From a virus: DNA of 26,119 nt. The translations under genes were made by a program, and so were the position numbers. Position 1 is the first letter of the stretch, and each line of letters starts with the position of its first letter. The notes under the pieces were generated by a model, which saw only the letters and a list, made by a program, of their open reading frames with translations, searched no databases and was not told the DNA's origin. Of this stretch, positions 8,430 through 15,612 are shown in pieces. The stretch lies in the IMG/VR virus record IMGVR_UViG_3300031621_000031, positions 1-26,119 of that record; one strand, written 5' to 3'.

Positions 8430-9258
8430 TTCTCATAAACCTTGTATATTTAGGTAACTTTAATTCATTGTCATATAATATTTCTGTGAGCGGTGATTGA
8501 CTTGCAAAATCATCTAGATCATTTACACAATTAACATGTTCGTCGACTTCAAAGAAATTATTATTTTGTAATACAACTAGCTTACCAATAGGTATTTTTG
8601 CATACCATTCTGCAAAATTCTCAATGTGTTCACAACTTGTGTTTATAATAGTATCCGGACTATCAGTAATAGGGTAGCTCATTCTATTGTTAGCATTACT
8701 CCAATACTGCCAAACATGTTCGTTGTAATTAATATCCATAATATCTTGTGTTATACTTTTAAAACGCCACTCATCTACAAACCATGGTTTGTTAAATGTT
8801 TCAGCAATGTCTACACAAGACTCATCAATATCAAAAGATCTAACTTTATCTACTTTAATGTTACTTTCAAATAACATTGTAGCAAGGGTAGCATACCAAC
8901 CGGCGCAAAGGAATACTGTTCCTAAATCAACTTTAAGTTTACCTAGTTCTTTTAATAACCATAGTTTGCTTTCTAGTTGTCCTCTGCTAAAGCAATCGTC
9001 CCATATTTTAGTTTCATTAACAAAGAAGTTTTTAAACGCTGCAACAAACTGTGTTTCTACATAGCTGTCTAATATAGGCCATAATTTCCAAGTGTTATCT
9101 TCCATAACTAATTTACGTAAGTCTTCTTTATTATTATCGTTAACTAAACGAAAAATACTACTTAAATCTTTATCAGTATATGCTCTACGCAAATCAGATA
9201 GATTGCTGTTGTCAGCATACAACAATTCTAGTCTATCTAATAATTCAAACGTCTGCAT
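8416..9258 (-). CDS. Class I SAM-dependent methyltransferase-like protein
   Basis: From ATG 9258 this is 280 residues. A helical N-terminal third is followed by a Rossmann-type methyltransferase pattern: a glycine strand VFLCAGWYATLA at about 115-125 (motif I), then SFDID near 141-145 where the acidic residue would hold the SAM ribose, and PDTIINTSCEHI near 201-212 at the motif IV position. The methyl acceptor is unknown. The open frame has a TTG one codon earlier (9261); ATG 9258 is preferred, with AAGGGA 8 bases upstream. A NATAAATA late-type promoter motif lies 27 bases upstream of it, inside the preceding gene. The gene overlaps neighbours on both sides. The methyltransferase fold is inferred from these motifs and has not been tested by a profile search. 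Confidence 0.65.
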   Translation of the reverse strand: MQTFELLDRLELLYADNSNLSDLRRAYTDKDLSSIFRLVNDNNKEDLRKLVMEDNTWKLWPILDSYVETQFVAAFKNFFVNETKIWDDCFSRGQLESKLWLLKELGKLKVDLGTVFLCAGWYATLATMLFESNIKVDKVRSFDIDESCVDIAETFNKPWFVDEWRFKSITQDIMDINYNEHVWQYWSNANNRMSYPITDSPDTIINTSCEHIENFAEWYAKIPIGKLVVLQNNNFFEVDEHVNCVNDLDDFASQSPLTEILYDNELKLPKYTRFMRIGYK

Positions 9259-9916
9259 CAAATTGTTCCCTTAACCATTCAAAGTTATTTATTAACCCCA
9301 GATCAGCGCCATTAGAAAGCCCGTACTCCCTGCCAGCACAAGCACCTTTAATAGCATATTCGCCGAAGGGAGCATCTCCTCCCACTGTTGTCCATATTCT
9401 GAGTCTTTCATTTGTGTCTTCCTCGTTTTGTCTATCTATTATTTTACTTGCAAGTTTAGTACATTCTCTAAATGCACTACGCCATGTACTAAATTCATCT
9501 ACATTGAATGCAGTGATATTACTAACTTCTTCCATAAGCACAAATTTATCACTAATACTAGTAGTCATGTCTGGTTTACTAGTGTCCATATTAATAGTTG
9601 CATATCTTGGAAATAATTTTATTCCTCCGTATCCATACACTAGTCCATTTATAGGATTTTGGCTTCGCCACACATGTACTGCATCTCTATCTATACGGTT
9701 AGGCACATAAGAAAAATCAAAGGTATCAACAACATGTGCATCAGCATCAACTATCCATACCATTGGAGTAAATGCGTTTTTTGCAGCTTCTATATGAGCT
9801 TGATGTATTCCTTTTATGCCGTGTGTGCGTTTTGCATATGGAAATTTATCTTCTAATATTTTCCAATTTTTATCTGCTTCAACTTCGTTGTAACTTATAA
9901 ATGATATATCATACAT
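9245..9916 (-). CDS. Glycosyltransferase-like protein (GT-A type, paralogue of 11144-12067)
   Basis: This 223-residue protein begins with a strand (YDISFISYNE) and has an acidic metal-binding-like motif VDADA at 56-60, as in the DxD of GT-A glycosyltransferases. It shares with the protein at 11144-12067 the blocks AKRxHGxxG, the DxD region, NGLxYGxGGxKxxPR, WRxxFREgxK and an xGxDxxxGxxAIxGAxxG-like stretch, so the two are paralogues of different length. Most GT-A enzymes transfer a sugar from a nucleotide sugar; donor and acceptor are not evident here. ATG 9916 has no clear Shine-Dalgarno and overlaps the preceding radical SAM gene by 8 bases, which suggests coupled translation. The glycosyltransferase role is inferred from the fold-like pattern only. 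Confidence 0.6.
   Translation of the reverse strand: MYDISFISYNEVEADKNWKILEDKFPYAKRTHGIKGIHQAHIEAAKNAFTPMVWIVDADAHVVDTFDFSYVPNRIDRDAVHVWRSQNPINGLVYGYGGIKLFPRYATINMDTSKPDMTTSISDKFVLMEEVSNITAFNVDEFSTWRSAFRECTKLASKIIDRQNEEDTNERLRIWTTVGGDAPFGEYAIKGACAGREYGLSNGADLGLINNFEWLREQFDADV
9286..9293 (-). promoter_or_regulatory. Candidate internal late promoter motif (AATAAATA)
   Basis: AATAAATA on the minus strand lies 27 bases upstream of the methyltransferase-like ATG 9258 (24 bases before the TTG at 9261), inside the coding sequence of the upstream gene. The spacing matches the structural-gene sites. It could be a chance match in AT-rich DNA. Confidence 0.35.
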
Positions 9917-11147
9917 CAGGTGTATACGCCTTTTGTAGCATTTTTAATTCCGGAACGATATCATAAAACTGTTCTTTTCTTACACTGTCTACTTTTGCAG
10001 TCATTGTTACAAAGCGGTGTGCAGCTTTTGGATTATGATCCTTTGATAGTTCTGACATTATCTGCGTAAAATGTTTGCTAATATCAGTATTGTGTTTTTT
10101 ATTATAACTGCTTATAAACTTAGCAAGGCGTTTTCTAGTTTTGTTTTTAAATTTATCTGGTAGTATAGTTATATTATAGTGTAATGGCATCTCTATTAAA
10201 TTAAGAAAAAAGTTTTGATAACGTCTTTCACTATTAACAACGCCAATGTCTACTAGATGATTTATTATTTCAGGAAGTCTAAATACGTTCCAAGCACCTA
10301 CAGTTATACCAGGTTGTATTAATGTATTATCTAAAGTAGTCAATCTTTTTAAGTTAGCTTCAACTTTGCTCCACACAGTTCCAGAACGTATAAGCTCTGC
10401 TCTAGGACCTATTTCATCAATGCTTGGCCAAATTTCTAACTTGTCAGCGTTCCATTTTTTCCAATAATCAAATACATCTTTATTTTTATATGTAAATGTA
10501 GTGCAATTTGTGTTATATGATATCTTTACATCATGTCTATTGTTTTTATCTAACAGCTCAAGTATTTGCCAGTGTTCGTCCATCATTAACGGTTCGCCGC
10601 CAGCAAAATAAATTTTTTCAACAACATTAATTTGTTCGGTTAAGAAATCAAAGTTATTTGTATCATCAACAGAATTTATATTCCATACTTTGTCTTGATC
10701 TGAAATTAGTCCTAATTTTTTTGCATCTGGTACCCAAGCACTACTATACCTTGGTCCACAACTTCTACATTTAAGATTACAAAGATTACTAAATCTAAAG
10801 TCCCAGTAAAGTAAATTCATTTCTGAAACATGACCAGTTTCGTCAGTAATTTTAGGAATTCGCTCAAGAACTTTTGTAAATGCTCTATTATGATGTATAC
10901 GTCCGCTTAGTCCTGTTACACGTTCTTTGTTAAAACAAGTACTACATATTTTAGGTTGTTCACCATTGATCATCTGAAGGCGAAGTGATTTCATATTATC
11001 ACTGTTCCAAATTTCTTCAATAGAGTCTGTAGTTAAGTCACCTGCAAAATAATTATGCGTCGATGTTAAACAACAAGGAACTACTTTACCGTTTGGTTCA
11101 AAATTTAAATGCATCCACGGTATTGCACATATTGTACGAGTTTTCAT
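9909..11147 (-). CDS. Radical SAM protein with N-terminal twitch domain
   Basis: This is a 412-residue member of the N-terminal twitch group, set apart from the other seven radical SAM genes and lying between the two paralogous glycosyltransferase-like genes. Auxiliary cysteines are C7 (CAIPWMH), C25-C26, C68 and C71. The sequence between them (GDLTTDSIEEIWNS) is the typical spacer of SPASM/twitch domains. The core motif is C123-x3-C127-x2-C130 (CNLKCRSC), with GGEP at 183-186. It is the shortest of the four and closest to the family archetype. ATG 11147 forms an ATGA overlap with the preceding gene. Its position suggests action on the same glycan or glycosylated substrate as its neighbours, which is inference. 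Confidence 0.9.
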   Translation of the reverse strand: MKTRTICAIPWMHLNFEPNGKVVPCCLTSTHNYFAGDLTTDSIEEIWNSDNMKSLRLQMINGEQPKICSTCFNKERVTGLSGRIHHNRAFTKVLERIPKITDETGHVSEMNLLYWDFRFSNLCNLKCRSCGPRYSSAWVPDAKKLGLISDQDKVWNINSVDDTNNFDFLTEQINVVEKIYFAGGEPLMMDEHWQILELLDKNNRHDVKISYNTNCTTFTYKNKDVFDYWKKWNADKLEIWPSIDEIGPRAELIRSGTVWSKVEANLKRLTTLDNTLIQPGITVGAWNVFRLPEIINHLVDIGVVNSERRYQNFFLNLIEMPLHYNITILPDKFKNKTRKRLAKFISSYNKKHNTDISKHFTQIMSELSKDHNPKAAHRFVTMTAKVDSVRKEQFYDIVPELKMLQKAYTPDV

Positions 11148-12067
11148 TCCGGATCAATCACAAACTGTTGTTGAGGGCTACGACTAGGGTTTTGGTATAC
11201 TGTCTTTAAAAACTTGCTTTGTTGTGCATCTAAGGGCGTTACAGCAATAGGAATATCCATCTGTTGTTTTAACCTAACTCCGTAATCTTCACATGCTTCT
11301 AGTAAATCACTTTCATCTTGTACTTTATCTTTCCACAAGCTGTTTAGATATTCAAAGTCACGAACATTTACATAATCCCAATCAGTACACATTGTTTTGT
11401 AAAGTCCTTCTCTAGCACCGTATATAGCCCACAATCCGTTATCTACATCTGCTCCGGCCATTAACCATATCCAAAGTCTATGTAAATTTTTCCAATGTCC
11501 TTTTAGGAATTCTTCTTTGCTTACCCTTACTCCTTGATCTAGTGCCATCTTCACACCTTCTCTAAACCCTGCTCTCCAGGCTTGATGCGGAGTTTCATTA
11601 TTATAAACATAACTATAACAACTATTTTGTTGAATATAGTTTAGTTCCCAACAAAAATCTACTTGTGCTTTATCAGACTCTGCCGCTTCATGTGTTTTCA
11701 TTTCTAAAACAAATTTTCTTGGCCAGCATTTTAATCCACCATTGCCATACATAAGCCCGTTAATAACATTTTTTCCACACCAACTAATTACACTATTTTC
11801 TAAATCTGCATGTTCGTCAAAATTAAGTTCTTGTTGTAGGAATAATGGGTCAATTTGGTTATCACCATCTACTGTAATAAATCTATCAGTTTCACTTAGA
11901 TTAGCACAGGCTTTGTGTGCTGCATCTGAACCTTCTACACCGTGTACACGTTTTGCCCAAGGAACTTTACTACACAAGTCTGCGTAGTTTTTTTCTGCGT
12001 TAGGTTCATCATAGGACAGGTAGATAATATCGTAATCAATAATTTTCAATTTTCTCTCCGTATACAT
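11144..12067 (-). CDS. Glycosyltransferase-like protein (GT-A type, paralogue of 9245-9916)
   Basis: This 307-residue protein has the motif VDGDN at 66-70, in the place of the GT-A DxD, and shares AKRVHGVEG, NGLMYGNGGLKCWPR and WRAGFREG with the paralogue at 9245-9916. It has about 80 extra residues at the C-terminus. The start is uncertain. ATG 12067 has no Shine-Dalgarno and gives a 32-base overlap. A TTG at 12049-12047 has GGAG 6 bases upstream, gives 301 residues and better matches the paralogue, whose N-terminus aligns just after it. Glycosyltransferase function is inferred from the acidic motif, the strand-helix start and the two neighbouring sugar-transferase-like genes upstream. Confidence 0.6.
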   Translation of the reverse strand: MYTERKLKIIDYDIIYLSYDEPNAEKNYADLCSKVPWAKRVHGVEGSDAAHKACANLSETDRFITVDGDNQIDPLFLQQELNFDEHADLENSVISWCGKNVINGLMYGNGGLKCWPRKFVLEMKTHEAAESDKAQVDFCWELNYIQQNSCYSYVYNNETPHQAWRAGFREGVKMALDQGVRVSKEEFLKGHWKNLHRLWIWLMAGADVDNGLWAIYGAREGLYKTMCTDWDYVNVRDFEYLNSLWKDKVQDESDLLEACEDYGVRLKQQMDIPIAVTPLDAQQSKFLKTVYQNPSRSPQQQFVIDPE

Positions 12068-12587
12068 GTTCTATATGACTATTTGATGTTAGAATAGAAA
12101 CATTTTTATTTTTTACATTAGTACTTATTTTAATTTGTTTTGTACCTGCAAGTTCTTTTAGATTAATACTAAAGGTATCATGTAAAATAAATCGGTTGTT
12201 GCAGTCTACAATATAATATTCTTTTAAATAATCATTGCCAGCTAATAGTTCTTCACATGTTGAACTATTCATAAAGTTATTTACGACTAAACTTGAATTA
12301 GATTTAATAATTTGAATACAATCGTCTTGATGTGCTGTAGTTTTCTTTATGAGTCCTGCGTAGTGCTTATCCTCTACTTCTCCCTGGTATTGTTGTGGCA
12401 CAAGATCGTATTTGCCTTTTGTTCTAACGTCTTCTATAATTTTATAACTATTAAAATTTTTCTCACCTGAAATAAATTTTTCAACTTCATCAAAAGGTTT
12501 TGAAATATAATACTTTAACGTATCATTTATTTCGTTTGTTATACTAAGTATATTCTTAGTTTCGTTGTCAAAATATACATAAAACAT
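12036..12587 (-). CDS. Protein of unknown function (183 aa)
   Basis: I do not recognise this protein. It begins MFYVYFDNETKNILSITNE, a beta-rich start like small phage proteins that report a formatted value, and continues with alternating hydrophobic and charged stretches. It is lysine and asparagine rich and has no membrane segment. The frame is open to an ATG at 12608, but ATG 12587 is chosen: it overlaps the upstream stop by one base (TAATG) and has GAGGA 9 bases upstream, while the earlier ATG has no ribosome site. It lies among four glycosyltransferase-like genes, so a part in the same pathway is likely; its role is unknown. Confidence 0.7.
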   Translation of the reverse strand: MFYVYFDNETKNILSITNEINDTLKYYISKPFDEVEKFISGEKNFNSYKIIEDVRTKGKYDLVPQQYQGEVEDKHYAGLIKKTTAHQDDCIQIIKSNSSLVVNNFMNSSTCEELLAGNDYLKEYYIVDCNNRFILHDTFSINLKELAGTKQIKISTNVKNKNVSILTSNSHIEHVYGEKIENY

Positions 12588-13396
12588 TACACTTGTTCCT
12601 CTAGCCATTTTACTATATCGTCAGTCAAAAATTCATCTTCAACATAATGCAATACACCTGATTGTTTGTAACCATTTATAATTATTCCAGAATTACCTAT
12701 ATCAACCGGCAGTTTGTTTGTCCATTTAGTAGGTGGACTATTTAAATTTTGAACTCTAGGTTTCATATGTGTAAAAGATAACAAACTATCTTTGTGTAAT
12801 GTTTCACCTGCTATGCCTAATATTTTTAATGCTATTGCTACACTGACATCAACACTACACCAATTTTGAAAATGTTTAGGAGCATACTTTTCATAAAAAA
12901 CTTTCCAGTTTCTCATTATTATATCTAAAAGTACAAAGAACCTGTGTGTATTTTCACACTTTGAAAACTGATACATTCCTACATATACATCAGGTAAATT
13001 GTTGGCATCAAATGTTTTTCTATAATATCTGTTAGTAATTATTTCATTTCTATATGTTTTTACACTGTTAGTAAAAACTAGTTCATGACAGTTATTCCAA
13101 ACATAATCTATATTATCAAGAACTAACATATCCACATCAAATACAATAGTATTTCTATAAGGAGTTACGTGGTATACCTTCCAACGATTTTCAATCTTCC
13201 AATCATTATGTGCCATATCACTCCACGGTATAGGAATAATTTTATCAAATACATTGTATGGCACGTCATCATCGGTAATTAAACTTATATTTGTATTAGG
13301 TGACTTAGCAAGTATACTAAGTGCTAGTGCATATGCTTGTTTTACATAGTTTGTAGTTGAATTATTTTGTGCAATTAAACAAATACCATTACTCAT
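12587..13396 (-). CDS. Glycosyltransferase-like protein (GT-A, GT8-like, paralogue of 13389-14237)
   Basis: This 269-residue protein shows a GT-A layout: an N-terminal strand (GICLIAQNN), a YVKQAYALALSI helix, a SLITDDD strand, and the motif FDVDMLVLDN at 86-95 that matches the DxD metal and nucleotide-sugar site. Before it, RWKVYHVTPY followed by TIVFD resembles the stretch leading to the DxD in glycogenin-like (GT8) enzymes. The next gene upstream is a paralogue with the same start pattern (NNSxxxYxKQA). ATG 13396 has AAGGAG 10 bases upstream. Its stop overlaps the next start by one base. The family assignment rests on motifs, and donor and acceptor sugars are unknown. Confidence 0.65.
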   Translation of the reverse strand: MSNGICLIAQNNSTTNYVKQAYALALSILAKSPNTNISLITDDDVPYNVFDKIIPIPWSDMAHNDWKIENRWKVYHVTPYRNTIVFDVDMLVLDNIDYVWNNCHELVFTNSVKTYRNEIITNRYYRKTFDANNLPDVYVGMYQFSKCENTHRFFVLLDIIMRNWKVFYEKYAPKHFQNWCSVDVSVAIALKILGIAGETLHKDSLLSFTHMKPRVQNLNSPPTKWTNKLPVDIGNSGIIINGYKQSGVLHYVEDEFLTDDIVKWLEEQV

Positions 13397-14237
13397 TAGT
13401 AAACTCCTTATCTATAAAAGAATTTAAACTAAACTTGTTCATTACATGTGTAGTAGCACCTGTCAATTTTACAGCCGTATAGTCGTAATCTTGATGTGCT
13501 AACATCTTAATTTTACTACCTTTAGCATCTATTAGAATATCTTTATCTGTTGAAACCCACATATCACTCGGAAGAGTCGTTGGCCAGGGGCTGTCTTCAA
13601 CAAATCCTCGCATCATATGAACAGCAATACTAAATGCAAAATCATTCCTAAACTTTTTTTCTGTAATACTATACACTAACCTATAATAATTATAATTTTC
13701 TTTAATATGTTCTACTAAATTAAATACTTTTTTAGCAGTATCACTTTTAGTAAAATATAATATAGTTGCCCAGTACATAGGTATTGTACTATCACTTATT
13801 CTATCTAAATCGGCGTGTGATTTAGACTGATTTATTAAATTATAATCTTTTGCAATCATAAAATCATCTAGCATCGAAAAACAAGTCAATAATTTATCAT
13901 TACTAATTAACAAGTCAGTATCAATAACAATAGTTTTTTCAAAAATAGATAAATCATATGCATTAGTTCGTGCAGTATTTTTCCATTCTAATCTTTTGTT
14001 TGCATAAATTCCGTCATAAAACTTTTTTATTGACCCTTTTGGAGTAGGAGTATATGTAATTTCGTCAATGTACTTTTTATAAAACGGATATTTGGTCTCA
14101 ACGTAATCTACTGCATCTGTAATTAGTTGAACTGGTACCTTAAGATGTTCTTTAACACGCTTTGCACAATATATTGCCTGTTTGATGTAATCTATATCTG
14201 AGTTATTAAAAGCAAATAGAACTACGCCTTTGGTCAT
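13389..14237 (-). CDS. Glycosyltransferase-like protein (GT-A, GT8-like, paralogue of 12587-13396)
   Basis: This 282-residue protein has a strand-helix start (GVVLFAFNNSDIDYIKQAI), then VQLITDAVD, then IVIDTDLLISND at 103-114 with the DTD acidic motif expected of a GT-A glycosyltransferase. ARTNAYDLS just before it resembles the region that contacts the donor in GT8-like enzymes. Similarity to the downstream protein covers the first half and the DxD; the C-terminal halves have diverged. Its start forms an ATGA overlap with the small gene upstream and lacks a clear Shine-Dalgarno. The sugar and acceptor are unknown. Confidence 0.65.
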   Translation of the reverse strand: MTKGVVLFAFNNSDIDYIKQAIYCAKRVKEHLKVPVQLITDAVDYVETKYPFYKKYIDEITYTPTPKGSIKKFYDGIYANKRLEWKNTARTNAYDLSIFEKTIVIDTDLLISNDKLLTCFSMLDDFMIAKDYNLINQSKSHADLDRISDSTIPMYWATILYFTKSDTAKKVFNLVEHIKENYNYYRLVYSITEKKFRNDFAFSIAVHMMRGFVEDSPWPTTLPSDMWVSTDKDILIDAKGSKIKMLAHQDYDYTAVKLTGATTHVMNKFSLNSFIDKEFTNE

Positions 14238-14581
14238 AAGTTAATGAGCCCTTCAACTGATCTATTTTCTTTAATATCTGCGTAGTCTTTGGCATACTTT
14301 CTACTAGCAAAAATATACACACCTACAATATCTTTCATAAATTCTTTAGGATTATCAATAACCACAGGTATTTCATTATCATCTAAGATAATTATTTGTT
14401 CTTGATCGGTTTCTAAAAGAACAGACAGTAAATTTATAAGCTGTGTAGATGCTGTAAACTTATGTCCAAAAGCATAATGAATAAGATTATCTTTATATTG
14501 TTTTAGAAAAATACGTTTTTGATTATTTTGAGTTTCTAAGAAATTTGAAAACTCTAGGGCTTTTTCTAGTCGCTTGTCCAT
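14234..14581 (-). CDS. Protein of unknown function (115 aa), first gene of the operon
   Basis: I do not recognise this protein. It has a helical, charged N-terminus (residues 1-30), a middle with hydrophobic helices (STQLINLLSVLLE), a strand-like segment (QIIILDDNEIPVVI), and a helical end. There is no signal peptide. It is the first gene after the sigma70-type promoter at 14605-14633: ATG 14581 follows AAGGAG by 6 bases, and the predicted leader is under 20 bases. As first gene of the cluster it could be a regulator or a pathway protein, but there is no recognisable DNA-binding motif. The reading frame is well supported; the function is unknown. Confidence 0.7.
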   Translation of the reverse strand: MDKRLEKALEFSNFLETQNNQKRIFLKQYKDNLIHYAFGHKFTASTQLINLLSVLLETDQEQIIILDDNEIPVVIDNPKEFMKDIVGVYIFASRKYAKDYADIKENRSVEGLINL

Positions 14582-14589
14582 ACTGACTC

Positions 14590-14606
14590 CTTGTTAATAT
14601 AACAAG
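14590..14606. promoter_or_regulatory. Perfect dyad over the transcription start and leader (candidate operator 2)
   Basis: The arms CTTGTTA and TAACAAG are perfect inverse complements, 7 bases each with a 3-base centre. The site overlaps the last bases of the -10 box, the predicted start of transcription, and the first bases of the AAGGAG ribosome site. It could be an operator. A full RNA hairpin is less likely, because transcription should begin inside the left arm. Confidence 0.45.
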
Positions 14607-14633
14607 TATACACTCAAACTACTAGTTTGTCAA
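14605..14633 (-). promoter_or_regulatory. Sigma70-type promoter of the 17-gene operon
   Basis: On the minus strand TTGACA (14633-14628) is followed by a 17-base spacer and TATACT (14610-14605). The -35 box is a full consensus match and the -10 box matches at five of six positions. Transcription should start near 14598, leaving about 17 bases before ATG 14581. It is the only intergenic promoter of this type I see in the window, and it sits exactly between the structural genes and the radical SAM/glycosyltransferase cluster. It suggests recognition by host RNA polymerase early or mid infection. Confidence 0.8.
14614..14628. promoter_or_regulatory. Perfect dyad in promoter spacer (candidate operator 1)
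   Basis: The arms CAAACT and AGTTTG are perfect inverse complements with a 3-base centre. The site fills most of the gap between the -35 and -10 boxes, where a bound repressor would block polymerase. No protein is known to bind it. Confidence 0.45.
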
Positions 14634-14644
14634 GTATTAATTAG

Positions 14645-15574
14645 TTAAACGTTTGAAGAATTTGTATAAGTTGGTGATGTGACTGAAACATTTGCACCAG
14701 TTGCTCTAAGCTGTTGGATAGTACTTGTGAGTGTACCGTTAACGTTTTCGTCTACTGCTGCACCAAGGCCAGTTTGATCACCTAGGTCGTCATCTCTAAA
14801 TTCAATTTTAAATCTTAGAGTTTTGTTGTCGGTACCTTCGTGTCTTGCTTCGATATTATAATCGTTTTCTGCATACACTCCGCTACCTGATTTGATAAAA
14901 ATTTGTTGGTAAGTGCCTGTTAGATCATCACTACCAATAGCTTGTGCAGTACCTGTACCTGTAACAGTTGTAGTGGTATAATTAAATTTAATTGTACCCA
15001 TGTTAGTTAACAATGTTGCCCAATCGTTACTTTTAGCGCCACTTTGGCCAGTTACACTTGCACTAAATCTTATCTCGCCTCCGGAGTTAAAGAAGTATCT
15101 TCTTTGATTTGCATCAGCAAAATCTACAGTAAATGTATGTGTTCTTGTTCCGTTCCAGTCAGTGGCTCTACTGCTTGTGATTGCAGCTTCTACCGTACTG
15201 TTACCAGCATTAATTAATAATTTGTTTGTTTCAATTACACCTGTTGCTGTATCATAATCATTAAAACCTTCTGTAGTAGCATTTAAAGATGCACCTAATC
15301 CAGTACCACTGGCGTCGGCTCCTACAATCTGTCCTGCAGCAATATCACCTATAGATGCAGTTGTGCCACTTTGGTGATTACTAGCTTTGTTTATATCTGT
15401 ACGTAGGTTATCAAATTGAGCAGCTGTAATTACTGAACCGGCACTGACCTGAGCACTTGCTAAACTTTGTCCGTAACCGTTAGTTCCAGAACCGGTACCC
15501 ATAATAGTTGCAATTCTACTTTGCAAACCATTATATTGTGCTGCTGTGATACTGTCGCCTACGCTTACTGCCAT
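14645..15574 (-). CDS. Virion structural protein, probably tail or fibre associated (309 aa)
   Basis: The protein is rich in Gly, Ser, Thr and Asn with no cysteine, as expected for a phage virion protein. It contains a duplicated module: SITAAQYNGLQSRI at about 8-21 and VITAAQFDNLRTDI at about 48-61. A long beta-rich middle (repeated aromatic and TxTF segments) and an Ile/Gln-rich C-terminal part follow. ATG 15574 has AAGGA about 9 bases upstream and a late promoter motif 25 bases upstream, which supports expression with virion genes. I cannot match it to a named T4 protein, though similar proteins lie next to fibre genes in marine T4-like phages. Confidence 0.65.
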   Translation of the reverse strand: MAVSVGDSITAAQYNGLQSRIATIMGTGSGTNGYGQSLASAQVSAGSVITAAQFDNLRTDINKASNHQSGTTASIGDIAAGQIVGADASGTGLGASLNATTEGFNDYDTATGVIETNKLLINAGNSTVEAAITSSRATDWNGTRTHTFTVDFADANQRRYFFNSGGEIRFSASVTGQSGAKSNDWATLLTNMGTIKFNYTTTTVTGTGTAQAIGSDDLTGTYQQIFIKSGSGVYAENDYNIEARHEGTDNKTLRFKIEFRDDDLGDQTGLGAAVDENVNGTLTSTIQQLRATGANVSVTSPTYTNSSNV

Positions 15575-15599
15575 AATCTCTTTCCTTTAACTCTGCATA

Positions 15600-15607
15600 T
15601 ATTTATG
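15600..15607 (-). promoter_or_regulatory. T4-type late promoter motif (CATAAATA)
   Basis: The minus-strand sequence CATAAATA fits NATAAATA, the motif reported for gp55-dependent late promoters in marine T4-like phages (T4 itself uses TATAAATA). It lies 25 bases upstream of ATG 15574. No -35 box is needed for this class. Confidence 0.6.
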
Positions 15608-15612
15608 CGTGT

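Noticed and set aside
12588-12608. Earlier ATG 12608 for the 183-residue unknown protein
   Set aside because: It has no Shine-Dalgarno, while ATG 12587 has GAGGA at 9 bases and a one-base stop/start overlap.
14582-14644. Rho-independent terminator between the structural genes and the enzyme operon
   Set aside because: The inverted repeats here are short, AT-rich and not followed by a T run on the minus strand; they fit operators better.
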